64,000 bases of DNA from Topomyia yanbarensis (lineage: Eukaryota > Arthropoda > Insecta > Diptera > Culicidae): positions 14,198,001 through 14,262,000 of the forward strand of contig NC_080672.1 in NCBI RefSeq assembly GCF_030247195.1. The letters run 5' to 3'. The notes below the pieces were generated by a model, which was not told where the DNA came from, did no database searches, and was given only the letters and a program-made list of their open reading frames with translations. Position numbers and translations under genes: made by a program. Positions 24,629-33,050 of this stretch are shown here, piece after piece (within the stretch, counting starts at the first letter, position 1; each line of letters starts with the position of its first letter).

Positions 24629-24874
24629 GTCGGCGTTAAGTCACACCGGACTAAGTCGCAAAACATAAAAAAATTAGATAATGATAGCTCTGGATAAGGA
24701 ATATTGTCAGCTACATTCGACTTCAGCCAGATTTGAAATATGTAACAATAAACAAGAATTATGGAAAAAATAAATTTACAATCATAATGTAAAGGATGCT
24801 GCGATTGAAACTTTAAACTCGTTTTTCTCCAAATTAATATTTTGTCACTTAGTCCGGTCTGACTTAACACCGAC
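24629..24874. mobile_element. 246-bp MITE with ~35-bp inverted ends
   Basis: The left end GTCGGCGTTAAGTCACACCG then GACTAAGT is mirrored at the right end, whose reverse complement reads GTCGGTGTTAAGTCAGACCG then GACTAAGT. CATTTG stands on both sides (24623-24628 and 24875-24880). The satellite unit outside reads ATCATTTGAAATGGGGTGG when the element is removed, so the empty site can be inferred. There is no coding capacity. If the element is instead taken to start one base further out, the duplication shrinks to ATTT, so its length is uncertain. Confidence 0.8.
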
Positions 24875-24990
24875 CATTTGAAATGGGGTGGTCAGTAGAC
24901 ATCGCAAATCGACGATTAACCCCTTTTTAAATCCAATATGGCGACATCCGGTTACAAGACAATAGGGAGAAACAAGGGTTAAGAAGGCAT
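24875..24990 (+). repeat. Satellite unit continuing after the MITE
   Basis: The sequence resumes CATTTGAAATGGGGTGGTCA, GTAGACATCGCAAATCGACG, and GGCGACATCCGGTTACAAG. This is a single unit of the 23925-24628 array. Confidence 0.75.
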
Positions 24991-25045
24991 AGGAGTTTCA
25001 TTTTCTAAAACAATCGATTGCTTTCTTTTGACACATATCGAAATT

Positions 25046-25855
25046 CAGTAAAGACCCGTTTTTATCAGCCCCTTGATGAATTTTAGGCTGATAAAATGGG
25101 AACATTGACATCGGAACAAATATTTTTCTTTCTTGAGCTTGAGCTTGTGCGACCACCCCTGGCTGCTACTCCGTTATCGATCGGGACTAGCTGAAATTGC
25201 ACAAGGAATCAGTAGATAATTATGCTTGGGATTAGCGAAACATCTTTCAATGTGCAACTCCTGGTAATCCTAAAGTTTTCTGATCAATACCGGCGCCGGC
25301 CAGGCCCGAACGTAGATCGCGGAAGGAAAGGGAAGGAATTGTTAGTCCGATACTTGCTTTTACTAGAGGCCGTATATACTACTGCGCACTCCACAAGTAT
25401 CACGGGAGGAGGATATTTTTTGTTAGTAGAGTATAGAAGTTGGATATACTTCTTCTTTACCGATGCCAGAGAGGTGATTCCACTACCTGGACTAGATATC
25501 GATCCACTAATTTCATGGACCGGGGACCAACGGCTTTACTTCCCTTCCGAAGGAAGACGTGACCACAGATTTTTTCACCTCAGAAAAATCTCAACGACCT
25601 CGGCTGGAATTGAACCCAGGCCAACTGGAATGAGTGGCGGTCACGCTTACCACTCAACCACCGGCGCCGATAGTGCAGAATTTAAAAAATTATTTTATTT
25701 TAATATGCTCAAGAAAGGATTGACGCTTTACTCTGCAAGAGCCTATCAAACTACCAGCTATCATTTTTCATATAAGGCTGACAAAATCATGTCTAAAAGC
25801 TGATAAAATTGGGGGATTAATACAATCAGATGCTGATAAAATCGGGTCTTCACTG
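25046..25855. mobile_element. Inverted-repeat DNA element, 810 bp, interrupted by a SINE
   Basis: The left end CAGTAAAGACCCGTTTTTAT then CAGC is mirrored at the right end, which reads CAGTGAAGACCCGATTTTAT then CAGC in reverse complement. The motif GCTGATAAAAT repeats just inside both ends (near 25088, 25800 and 25832). Without the SINE at about 25125-25669 the element would be only about 265 bases, so it is a MITE. Flanks (AAATT and TAGTA) show no clear duplication, and the superfamily is not assigned. The 193-codon frame across it (25222-25803) runs through the SINE and is chance. Confidence 0.65.
25125..25669 (-). mobile_element. tRNA-derived SINE, minus strand
   Basis: Read on the minus strand from 25669, the sequence begins GGCGCCGGTGGTTGAGTGGT, with a polymerase III A box (TGGTTGAGTGG). 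About 45 bases later comes a strong B box, GGTTCAATTCC. A unique body follows, and the 3' end probably lies at the short repeat CAAGCTCAAGCTCAAG with an A-rich tail near 25125-25147. The 3' limit is inferred. It could instead end near 25285, where GGCGCCGG occurs again. Such SINEs are transcribed by RNA polymerase III and copied by a LINE's reverse transcriptase. The sequence matches my memory of a common Aedes SINE, but the family name is not given. Confidence 0.7.
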
Positions 25856-25939
25856 TAGTAATATTGTAACAATACATTTTCAAAACCACCTCAACTAGGC
25901 CTCCCTCCTAAAATTAGAAACATAAATAAATTTTGGTTT

Positions 25940-26475
25940 TCCAAATGACACCAATCATTAATTTCCGATGTCTGCTGACCAGCCCCTTTCAAATGACATC
26001 GATATTGATAATGGTTTAAAATTACCGCAAGTAGACATCAAAATGGTATTAATCATCAATTTCTGATATCTTCTGACCAACCCAATTCAACTGACACCCA
26101 CATCGATAATGGTTCTCTATATTTTCTGGTACCCGAAAGTCGTCAACTTGAATTTCCAATCATTAATTTTCCATTTCTACTAATCAATGATGATGGTTTT
26201 GTGATAGCTGGAAGTCGCCATCTTGTATTTCAAAATGGAGTAAATCATCGATTTCCAATGTCTACTGACCAGTCCCTTTCAAATGTTACTCAATTGATGA
26301 TGGTTCTATTTTCTAGTAACTGGAATCGCCATCTTGGATTTCAAAATGTAGATCATCGATTTCTGATGTCTATTGACCACCCGCTTTCAATTGGCACACA
26401 TATTGATGATGATTTTCACGGTTTTGAGGTAACCGGAAGTCGTCATCTTGGCGTCAATCAACAATTTCAGTTAGA
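25940..26475 (-). repeat. Satellite array, inverted arm
   Basis: The same ~115-bp unit as at 23925-24628 runs in reverse complement: GTAACTGGAATCGCCATCTT, TTTCAAAATGTAGATCATCG, GATGTCTATTGACCACCC and TTTCAAATGACACC. Four to five worn units are present. Together with the left array it forms a long imperfect inverted repeat. Confidence 0.8.
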
Positions 26476-26789
26476 TACTGATCCAATATCTCGCTATTTC
26501 TCGATTGTAAAGATTTAATGAAATTTCATCACCCACAGGTCCGAAACTTCTACTTTCTTGCCTTGAAAATTTTTGTGCTAATTAATATTAAACCCACTTC
26601 TGCCCGAGGTTGTTATAAATATACAATATTCTAACAGAATATTTCAACTCACTTTTGTATTGAACAAAATTTTAACCCACTCTTGCTCGCAGCCTCTCAT
26701 CTACACTATAGATGGTTTGTCTTACCAAAACAGATATAACAGCTGGAACACGTGCCAAAACTCATTCTGTCACGTCCATGGGACAAAGT

Positions 26790-27060
26790 TTCACAATTTA
26801 CGCAATTTTAATTTGTCAGCTACCGTTCAGTGAAAAAAAAAAAAAACACACTATCCCGATATGGTTCTGTATGCGTTGTTCAACTTATCTCGATTTCGCT
26901 TAGTCTTCAGCGCTTCGCCCCAGACTGGAACACCGTACCTCACAGGCATAGTCGACGTAGTTAATAATGTTTACCCGATCGTCTAACATTACTTTCAACT
27001 ATTTCAATACTCGTTTCGATGTTATTGCTATGCCCTGATGGTGATCTGAGCCCGCTGAAG
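26790..27060 (-). pseudogene. Non-LTR reverse transcriptase, C-terminal fragment
   Basis: On the minus strand, 27010-26950 reads KVMLDDRVNIINYVDYACE. After a frameshift, 26946-26870 reads RYGVPVWGEALKTKRNRDKL. This order is the thumb/connection region after the reverse-transcriptase palm in R1/I/LOA-type non-LTR elements. The palm itself and the ends are missing. There is no intact frame. The clade is uncertain. Confidence 0.6.
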
Positions 27061-27400
27061 CCCTTTGCAGTTGGTGGTGCTAACTGACTCTGCTCTCAGA
27101 GATGGTTGAACCGATTTGCACAAATTTAGTTTAGCTTTTAATGTTTTTTGTTGTTGATCGGAGTTCTAGTTCTGGAGTTATGGGTTGAAGAGTGCGGTCA
27201 CACTGTAATTTTCCATCTAAACAGGTACCACCATTATGTCAAAATGACGCAAATTATATTAAAATTAGTGCAACACTACATGGATTGACAAACCTTTGAT
27301 GCTGTATTTTTAAGCCATTTTTTCAATGGATAAAACGTCGCGATTTCTTATCTAAAATTAAATCGACGGTCTCTGTTATGATACTAAAACCCCTCAGGCA
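27061..27400. repeat. Dispersed repeat, mosquito-type
   Basis: The phrases CTCAGAGATGGTTGAACCGA, TTTGCACAAATTTAGT and CTGGAGTTATGGGTTGAAGA are, from memory, characteristic of a high-copy culicine repeat. No ends were found and it has no coding content. Confidence 0.35.
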
Positions 27401-28045
27401 TTAAAAATCCTTCTTTTTTGAGATACAAACTGCACTTTTCTATTTGCAATATCAGACCATGGTAACTACGCGAATTCTCGAGCAACAGTCAACGGTTCTG
27501 ACGGCACGGCTTTTTTATTTGACTTGGTAAGGTCACGACCAGTAAAAACCCAGCATTGTCGAAAGGAGGCTCTCCACCGATGTATATTCAACTTAACAGT
27601 ACCTCCTACTCGAGCGTATCTGGTAGGTTCTTTGACATTATTTTGGCAGAGAAAAAATCCCGCATTCGTTTTCTGCAGTTGCTGTTAACACAACCGGTGC
27701 TTTCTTTCTTGAAACGGGGATCACCGAGAAATTCTACGGATTCACATACATGGTATTCTGGCTCCACCAATCAACAAAAAACGGAAGCTAATTTTGGAGA
27801 AATTTTTAATCTTCAACTGAGCGAATCTGACGAAATATCATGAGATTACCGTCGAAGGATACTCGTGGTGTCATCAGCACTAGATGTTGAATTATTGAAG
27901 TATAACAGAAACATCACAGGTCCCAGGTACCTTCCTTAAGGTAATCATGACGTTGAAGTAACTATGAGGTAGGATCGAAATAACTACAACAACTATCGTA
28001 GATTCCAATTTCTGCTTTGCAGCATTTTTATTAGCGACGCCAGTC

Positions 28046-28890
28046 ATGATTCACGACCGGGACGGTAATCTGTTGACAGATCGTACAGGTGTGGCTGTCA
28101 GGTGGAAGGAGCACTTTGAGTTGCTATTAAATGAACAAACGACTACAGAAGGCACAAATAAAATGAGGATTGGGGATGATGGACAATCTGTGGATTTATC
28201 CATGCTAGATAAAGTGCGAAAGGTTCACCGGGAGTTGAAAAACGGTGAGACCGTTGGGAAGGATAGAACCCTGGCAGAACTACCAAGAGTCAGGAGTAAC
28301 TGGCTGTACTAGGCAATCCACTGCGTGATTTGGATGATCTGGGTGAAAGAAGAAATGCCTTCGGATTGGTTGGGTGGTCTCATAGGCCCTATCTTCAAGA
28401 AGGGTCACATACTCCAGTGTAATAACTATTTAGACACAACGATTCTCAATTTCGCTTACAAGGTACTCCTTCGACAATCAATGGCAGACTATATGTCAAC
28501 ACTACGCCAAATTCAGGTTTAACTCCGGGAAAATAATTTGAGGACTCACACTCTCTGTTTGAGGAATTTAAGGCAGCGTTTGATTCAGTGAAACCAAACG
28601 AACTGTGGCAGATATTGCTTGAACAAGGTTTTCCGGTAAAACTGATTAAGTTGATTCATCAAAATGGTGTCTTGATGAGACAAAATCTAGCTTCAAGATA
28701 GATGGAGAGACACCCGACTTGTTTGTGACGTCAGGTGGATTGAAGCAAAGCGTTGCACTCTGTAATCTATTGTTCAACATAGTGCTTGAAGGTGACCTAA
28801 AGGGCTCGCTCTGGCCAAATTCAGTACATCGAAAATCAAGCCATAAAAAGTCGCACGAGCTCTAATATCTAGGGTGTACGGTAACATTAA
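28046..28890 (+). pseudogene. Non-LTR reverse transcriptase fragment
   Basis: The plus strand reads GVAVRWKEHFELLLNE and then RELKNGETVGKDRTLAE (28046-28312), the linker and first finger motifs of non-LTR reverse transcriptases. Next, 28358-28490 gives MPSDWLGGLIGPIFKKGH and then ILNFAYKVL. After a frame change come FKAAFDSVKPNELWQ (motif A, with one catalytic aspartate) and SGGLKQSVALCNLLFNIVLE (motif B). The segment with the second catalytic aspartates (FADD) is missing, because the downstream phrase YLGCTVTLI follows too soon. The copy is internally deleted and broken by stops, hence dead. Confidence 0.75.
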
Positions 28891-28916
28891 TCTGGGATAA
28901 TTTTACGATTTTATAT

Positions 28917-29663
28917 TTATAATAACGTCAACATCAACCAATCGATTCTCTGTAGTGAGTTATTAAGACCAAGAACATCGGCTTGTGAGAAATTAAACCT
29001 CCGGTCTTCAAACATTTCATCGAAAGAAATCCGCTTAGGGCAAGCCTGGTAGTCGTTCGTCTGCTTCAGCGACAGCTGAGTTTCTCGAAGCTTCCTCGTT
29101 GACAAAGAACAGATATAAGGTTCGATTCCGTTTGTTAGTAACTGTACACATTTGTGACATGTTTAGTATGGACATCCCATCAAGCAAAGCAATACTAGAC
29201 CTTGAGATAGTGGATTCAGATGGATCAGGAGAAGCGTAGCCAGAATAAGCAGTATTCCAGATAAACCTTTGGTGATATCAACACATATTAAATGCAAATA
29301 TTTACCCACAGTTGCTTAATACCGCTGTTGTTAGTTATGTCTCGTTTTGACGATAGTTGGTTGGATACTGCGATAAGAACACCACCACATCGCGTTTTTT
29401 CCCAGTATTTGATCATTGCGGTAGATGGTTACGTCCACGTTACCTCCTAATAGCTGAATCGAGTTGATTTGATCGTTCAACCATGTTTCAGTTAAAGCAA
29501 TCACGTCATATTCATCATCCGTGGCAGCAACGAATAGCTCATCGATTTTCATACGAAGTCTTCTCACGTTCTGATGATATATTCGATGTAGATCACACGT
29601 ATTATCATTTGACGACAGAATACGTGTACGTTGAGGGTGATAGATAGCAATGGTAGTATCCAC
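28917..29663 (-). pseudogene. Non-LTR endonuclease and linker, minus strand
   Basis: The minus-strand frame 29663-29331 contains IYHQNVRRLRMKIDELFVAA followed by YDVIALTETWLND. This is the N-terminal part of an apurinic-type endonuclease (Q-N-x-R-x-L, then L-x-E-T-W). The metal-binding Glu of ETWL is kept. Downstream, 29105-28917 reads FNFSQADVLGLNNSLQRIDW, the typical linker between endonuclease and reverse transcriptase in Jockey/CR1-like elements. The catalytic centre of the endonuclease is deleted between the two. The orientation is opposite to the neighbouring fragment at 28046-28890, so this is a separate insertion. Confidence 0.7.
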
Positions 29664-30300
29664 CTGCGGAGGAGATGGATTTTCAAAGGGGGCAGTATCA
29701 GCTTGTCCAACTTCGAAACATCATATGCACTCTTACACTATACCCGAAGATAATGCCAGATCGATCTCTCAGACTAATTGGATAAAATCAGTCGAATTTT
29801 TGGCCCTTCTCGGAATTATATTACCCGATAAGGCTAGAAGCTATTCCAAAAGCATACCAGAAGCATTTTACCAAAAAATGCAGATTTCCAATCGCTGCAT
29901 TTTATTATCAAAACGGAATTAGCTTCATGTTTCTGCGTATAAAATCTTAAGAAATGACCGCGCTGATTGCCACGGCAGGCTTCAGGGCTAATAATGACAT
30001 CAAATACCAGAGAATTCGTATAACTACCGAACATCAAAGCAAATATATTAATGAATAGTCTCAGCAGTAATTAAAATAATAGAACATTATAAGAAATATC
30101 AATTAAAGATATAGTTTTGATTGACTATGACATTATCGTTCATTTCTTTTTCCTCACTGGAGGGTGTGAGGCTAGTTTGCAAAACTGTTCAATCTACATC
30201 GACCTGCGCACTGCCTTAGACAATAAAAAAATCATGGTATGGCCGTGGGATAGAACGGATCATTCGAAGCGACTCGGTTTTTAATTCGTCTACTGTAAGG
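29664..30300. other. Gene-free stretch
   Basis: No gene, repeat end or RNA is recognised between the endonuclease remnant and the first minisatellite block. Confidence 0.4.
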
Positions 30301-30307
30301 AAGATTT

Positions 30308-30990
30308 CTTGTCCGCCTCTGACTTAAATCTTCTGCAAAGATTTGAATCTTTTAAAAGCTTCTGAAATCTACTCTAATCTTCTGAATATTTAGATGAAAT
30401 CTTCTCAATTGCTTCCCAATCTTCGCTAATTTTCTGTAAATTTCTGAGGTCTGTCGAAATCTTCAGAAATAAAAAGTGAAATGAAGTCTTCTGATATTCA
30501 CTAAAATCTGCTGAAAGTCTTCTTAAACCTTCTGAATTCTTTGAAATTATTAGAAACCATCCAAAATCTTCTAAAATTTTTGGAATCGTCCGAAATCTCT
30601 GAAGTCTTCTGGAATCTTCTGAAACTTTCTGAAATATTTTTAAATCTACTAAAAGCTCCAGAAATTGTCCGATATCTCTAAAAAGTTTTATTTTAAAGAT
30701 TCCTGGATTCTTCTGAAGTCTTCAGATATCTTCTAAAATTTTCTGAATCGGTAAAACTTTTCGAAAACTTCTTAAATATTCGGACATTTTTCGAAATCTT
30801 CTGATACCTTTTCAAGTTGACTTGAATCTTTTAAAAATCTCTGAAGTCTTCCGTCTTCTTCTCAAAAGTTGGCGGAAATTTTTCTTTATAAAATAGCTAA
30901 TTTTTGGACTGGAGACTTCTTTTACTTGCCTCTCCCGGAGGACCTTAGGCCGTGCATAGAGATGACAACTCCAGCGGGCTTTTCACCGCT
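30308..30990 (+). repeat. AATCTTCTG minisatellite block, copy 1
   Basis: The motif GAAATCTTCTGAA recurs every 10-20 bases from 30300 to 30870. The block opens with CTTGTCCGCCTCTGACTTAA and closes with CTTGCCTCTCCCGGAGGACC then TTAGGCCGTGCATAGAGATGA. The block at 32158-33050 has the same opening, order and closing phrase, so these are two copies of one dispersed unit rather than independent simple repeats. Confidence 0.75.
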
Positions 30991-31079
30991 CCAAAAATAA
31001 ATTGAAATAAAATGAAACTCTGTACAACGTCGAATGAATCAATTATTTAAAAAAAATGGGTTTATTCAATAGGGCACAT

Positions 31080-31280
31080 TTTTCCGAATAGATATTCGTA
31101 TGAGAAGTCATATAGTTGGGCCCGTCAGTAATTCAAGGCTCTCGACGCCCCTGGTTGGATATCTGCCAGCATAGACCAGGTTGCGTGTCCGTACATATTA
31201 ATCGCTGTAATGAACACTGTATAAATGATTAACTTTGTGCGGTGACGTACAGTGTTCAACCAAAGGTTTTTTACAGAAAT
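31080..31280 (-). pseudogene. Non-LTR reverse transcriptase C-terminal remnant
   Basis: The minus strand reads RTKLIIYTVFITAINMYGHA followed by TWSMLADIQPG. This resembles the segment after the palm of non-LTR reverse transcriptases (K-x-x-I-Y-x-x-x-I-x-P-x-x-x-Y-G-x-x-x-W). It is short and isolated, between two minisatellite blocks. Confidence 0.45.
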
Positions 31281-31309
31281 TTAAGTAAGCTCTATTCCTT
31301 GTAAGCGCA

Positions 31310-31660
31310 TGTCTCTGACGTTCTCTGCTACTCCCATCAGAAGGTGTCTAAAATCTTCTAATATTTGACTGGAATCTTCTTTTGCAAACAACTGAAATCT
31401 TCCGAAATTTATTACAGTCATCTAAAATCGCTAGAAAAGTCTTCATACAGCTTCCAAAATTATTATAAACTACCTGAAATCTTCTAAGTTCCACTAGAAA
31501 CTTCCGAAATCTTCGGAAACCTCAGGAATCCTGGGATCTGCAATGTACTGAAGTTTTTTGAAGTCTTCTCAAATCTTCTGAAACCTTCTCAAATCTGGTG
31601 TGTTCATTTACAATCTTCTTAAATTTTCCGTACTCTTTTGAAGTTTTGCGGATCTCTGGC
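31310..31660 (+). repeat. AATCTTCTG minisatellite block, copy 2
   Basis: Variants of AAATCTTCTGAAA run from about 31340 to 31640. They are preceded by CTTGTAAGCGCATGTCTCTG and CTACTCCCATC. The inverted block at 37500-37850 carries the same preceding phrase and the same following sequence, so this is a dispersed retroelement segment. Confidence 0.75.
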
Positions 31661-32003
31661 GCTGTAGCGTTTGATCCGCATTACGGAGTCCAAAAGTTAT
31701 GTTTGAACTTTTCGAACGGTTCCTTAATGTGTTTTGCTGGACTTTTCTACCCTGTTGTAATGGGCTGATCCAACAACGCGTACAATTTTTTACTGATTTG
31801 TTTATGTAATTTGCGTTGTTGGATACTAGTTTTACTTCTAATTCGTTATCGTGACCTCTTGCTGTGCTATCAACATAAAGTGTTGTGTGTTTAAGTCGCT
31901 GTTGGCTGGTGTTTCAATATTTACTACAGCACTGAGTAGAAGTGATAGTTGCCCACCATTATCATCGTCATTATCAACGTCATTCTGTGGATTTATTACC
32001 ATC
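31661..32003 (+). other. Putative 5' leader of a PHD-finger retroelement
   Basis: After the minisatellite comes GATCCGCATTACGGAGTCC, later GCTGATCCAACAAC. Both recur inverted at 37480 and 37340. The stretch leads into the start codon at 32004. It is read as the untranslated leader of a non-LTR element whose upstream part is the minisatellite. Confidence 0.45.
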
Positions 32004-32201
32004 ATGGTGTGTCACCACTGCCAGAAGATCGTGAAAGATAAAGAGGCAGTAATATGTAAGGGCTACTGCGGTGTAACCTTCCATGCAGTTTGTGCCAATG
32101 TTGATGGTCCTTTGTTGGACCAGATGAGGAATTACAAAATTCATCTACTGTATACACGTTTTCTTGTCCGCCTCTGTCTTAAATCTTCTGCAAGGATTTG
32201 A
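32004..32201 (+). pseudogene. Truncated ORF1 with PHD-type zinc finger
   Basis: Starting at the ATG of MVCHHCQKI, the cysteines and histidine are spaced C3-x2-C6-x11-C18-x3-C22-x4-H27-x2-C30. This fits the first six ligands of a PHD finger, and the final C-x2-C pair is missing. PHD-like fingers occur at the N terminus of ORF1 in several insect non-LTR elements. After about residue 49 the sequence runs directly into another minisatellite block at about 32158, so the ORF is cut short. The open frame extends further upstream (31851), but that part looks like leader. Confidence 0.6.
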
Positions 32202-33050
32202 GATATTTAAAAAGCTTCAGAAATCTACTCTGATCTTCTGAATATTTGAATGAAATCTTTTGAATTGCTTTCCATTCTTCGGAAATCTAGAACCTTCTGG
32301 AATCTGCCGAAGTCTTGAGAAATGAATGATGAAATAAAGCCTTCACTAAAATCTTCTCAAATCTTTCAAGTCTTCTTAAATCTTCTGAATGCCTTGAAAT
32401 TATCTGAAATCATCCGAAATCTTCTAAAATCATTTGAAATCGTCCGGGATCTCTCATGTCTTCTGGAATCTTCTGAAACTTCTTGAAATCTTATTTGATC
32501 TTCTAGAAGCTTCAGAAATTTGCTGAGATTCCCCAAAGATTTGTGAAATATTTGAAAATTTTCTGAATTCTCCTCAAATCTTCGGAAATCTTTTGAAATT
32601 CTCGCAGTTAGTTAAACCTTTTGAAAACTTCTCAAATATTCGGACATTTTTCGAAATCTTCTGATATCTTTTCAAGTCGCCTTGAATCTTTTAAAATTTT
32701 CTGAAGTCTTTCGAGATATCTCAGAAGTCCGCAGAAATCTTTCTGTAAAAAATAACTAATTTATGGACTAGAGTGAAAAAATGCTGGACAATCTTCCTAT
32801 AAACTAGATTCGAACAAAACAATTCTTGTAGCATTCAGAAGGCGACAAACTATAATTATTCAAGACCTAAGTCGATGTTCTACCAACCGCAAACGCCTCA
32901 TTAAAATTTGATCCGAAAGACATCGCGCACCCGCAGCCGTCTGTTTTTCTTCGCTACATAAACCATTGTTTTCGTTTCGTGCCTGCTGTCACACGGGACG
33001 CGTTGCCCTTTGACTTGCCCCTCTCGGAGGCCCTTAGGCCGTGCATAGAG
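32158..33050 (+). repeat. AATCTTCTG minisatellite block, copy 3
   Basis: It opens with CTTGTCCGCCTCTGTCTTAA and then follows 30308-30990 nearly line by line (AATCTTCTGCAAGGATTTGA, CTACTCTGATCTTCTGAATA, GAATTGCTT). It closes with CTTGCCCCTCTCGGAGGCCC then TTAGGCCGTGCATAGAGATGA near 33010-33050. This is a second copy of the same dispersed unit, about 1.85 kb downstream in direct orientation. Confidence 0.75.

Larger units (their letters stand above)
23700..26698. mobile_element. Fold-back-like composite with inverted arms
   Basis: The outer left end (23700-23731) reads GAGAGCCTGAGAGCAAGAGT then GGGTTAAAA. The outer right end (26669-26698), reverse-complemented, reads GAGAGGCTGCGAGCAAGAGT then GGGTTAAAA. 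Inward from each end come worn copies of a GTGGGTTAAA-like motif, and then arrays of a ~115-bp satellite running inward in opposite sense (23925-24990 plus; 25940-26475 minus). The centre holds another inverted-repeat element with a SINE. This layout fits a fold-back transposon or a large palindrome later invaded by other elements. No transposase is seen. Confidence 0.6.

Noticed and set aside
25222..25803. 193-codon open frame as a gene
   Set aside because: It runs antisense through a tRNA-derived SINE and the end of a DNA element. The composition reflects those repeats and no protein motif is present.
30308..32760. CRISPR array
   Set aside because: The AATCTTCTG repeats are short, variable and without uniform spacers, and the DNA is eukaryotic.
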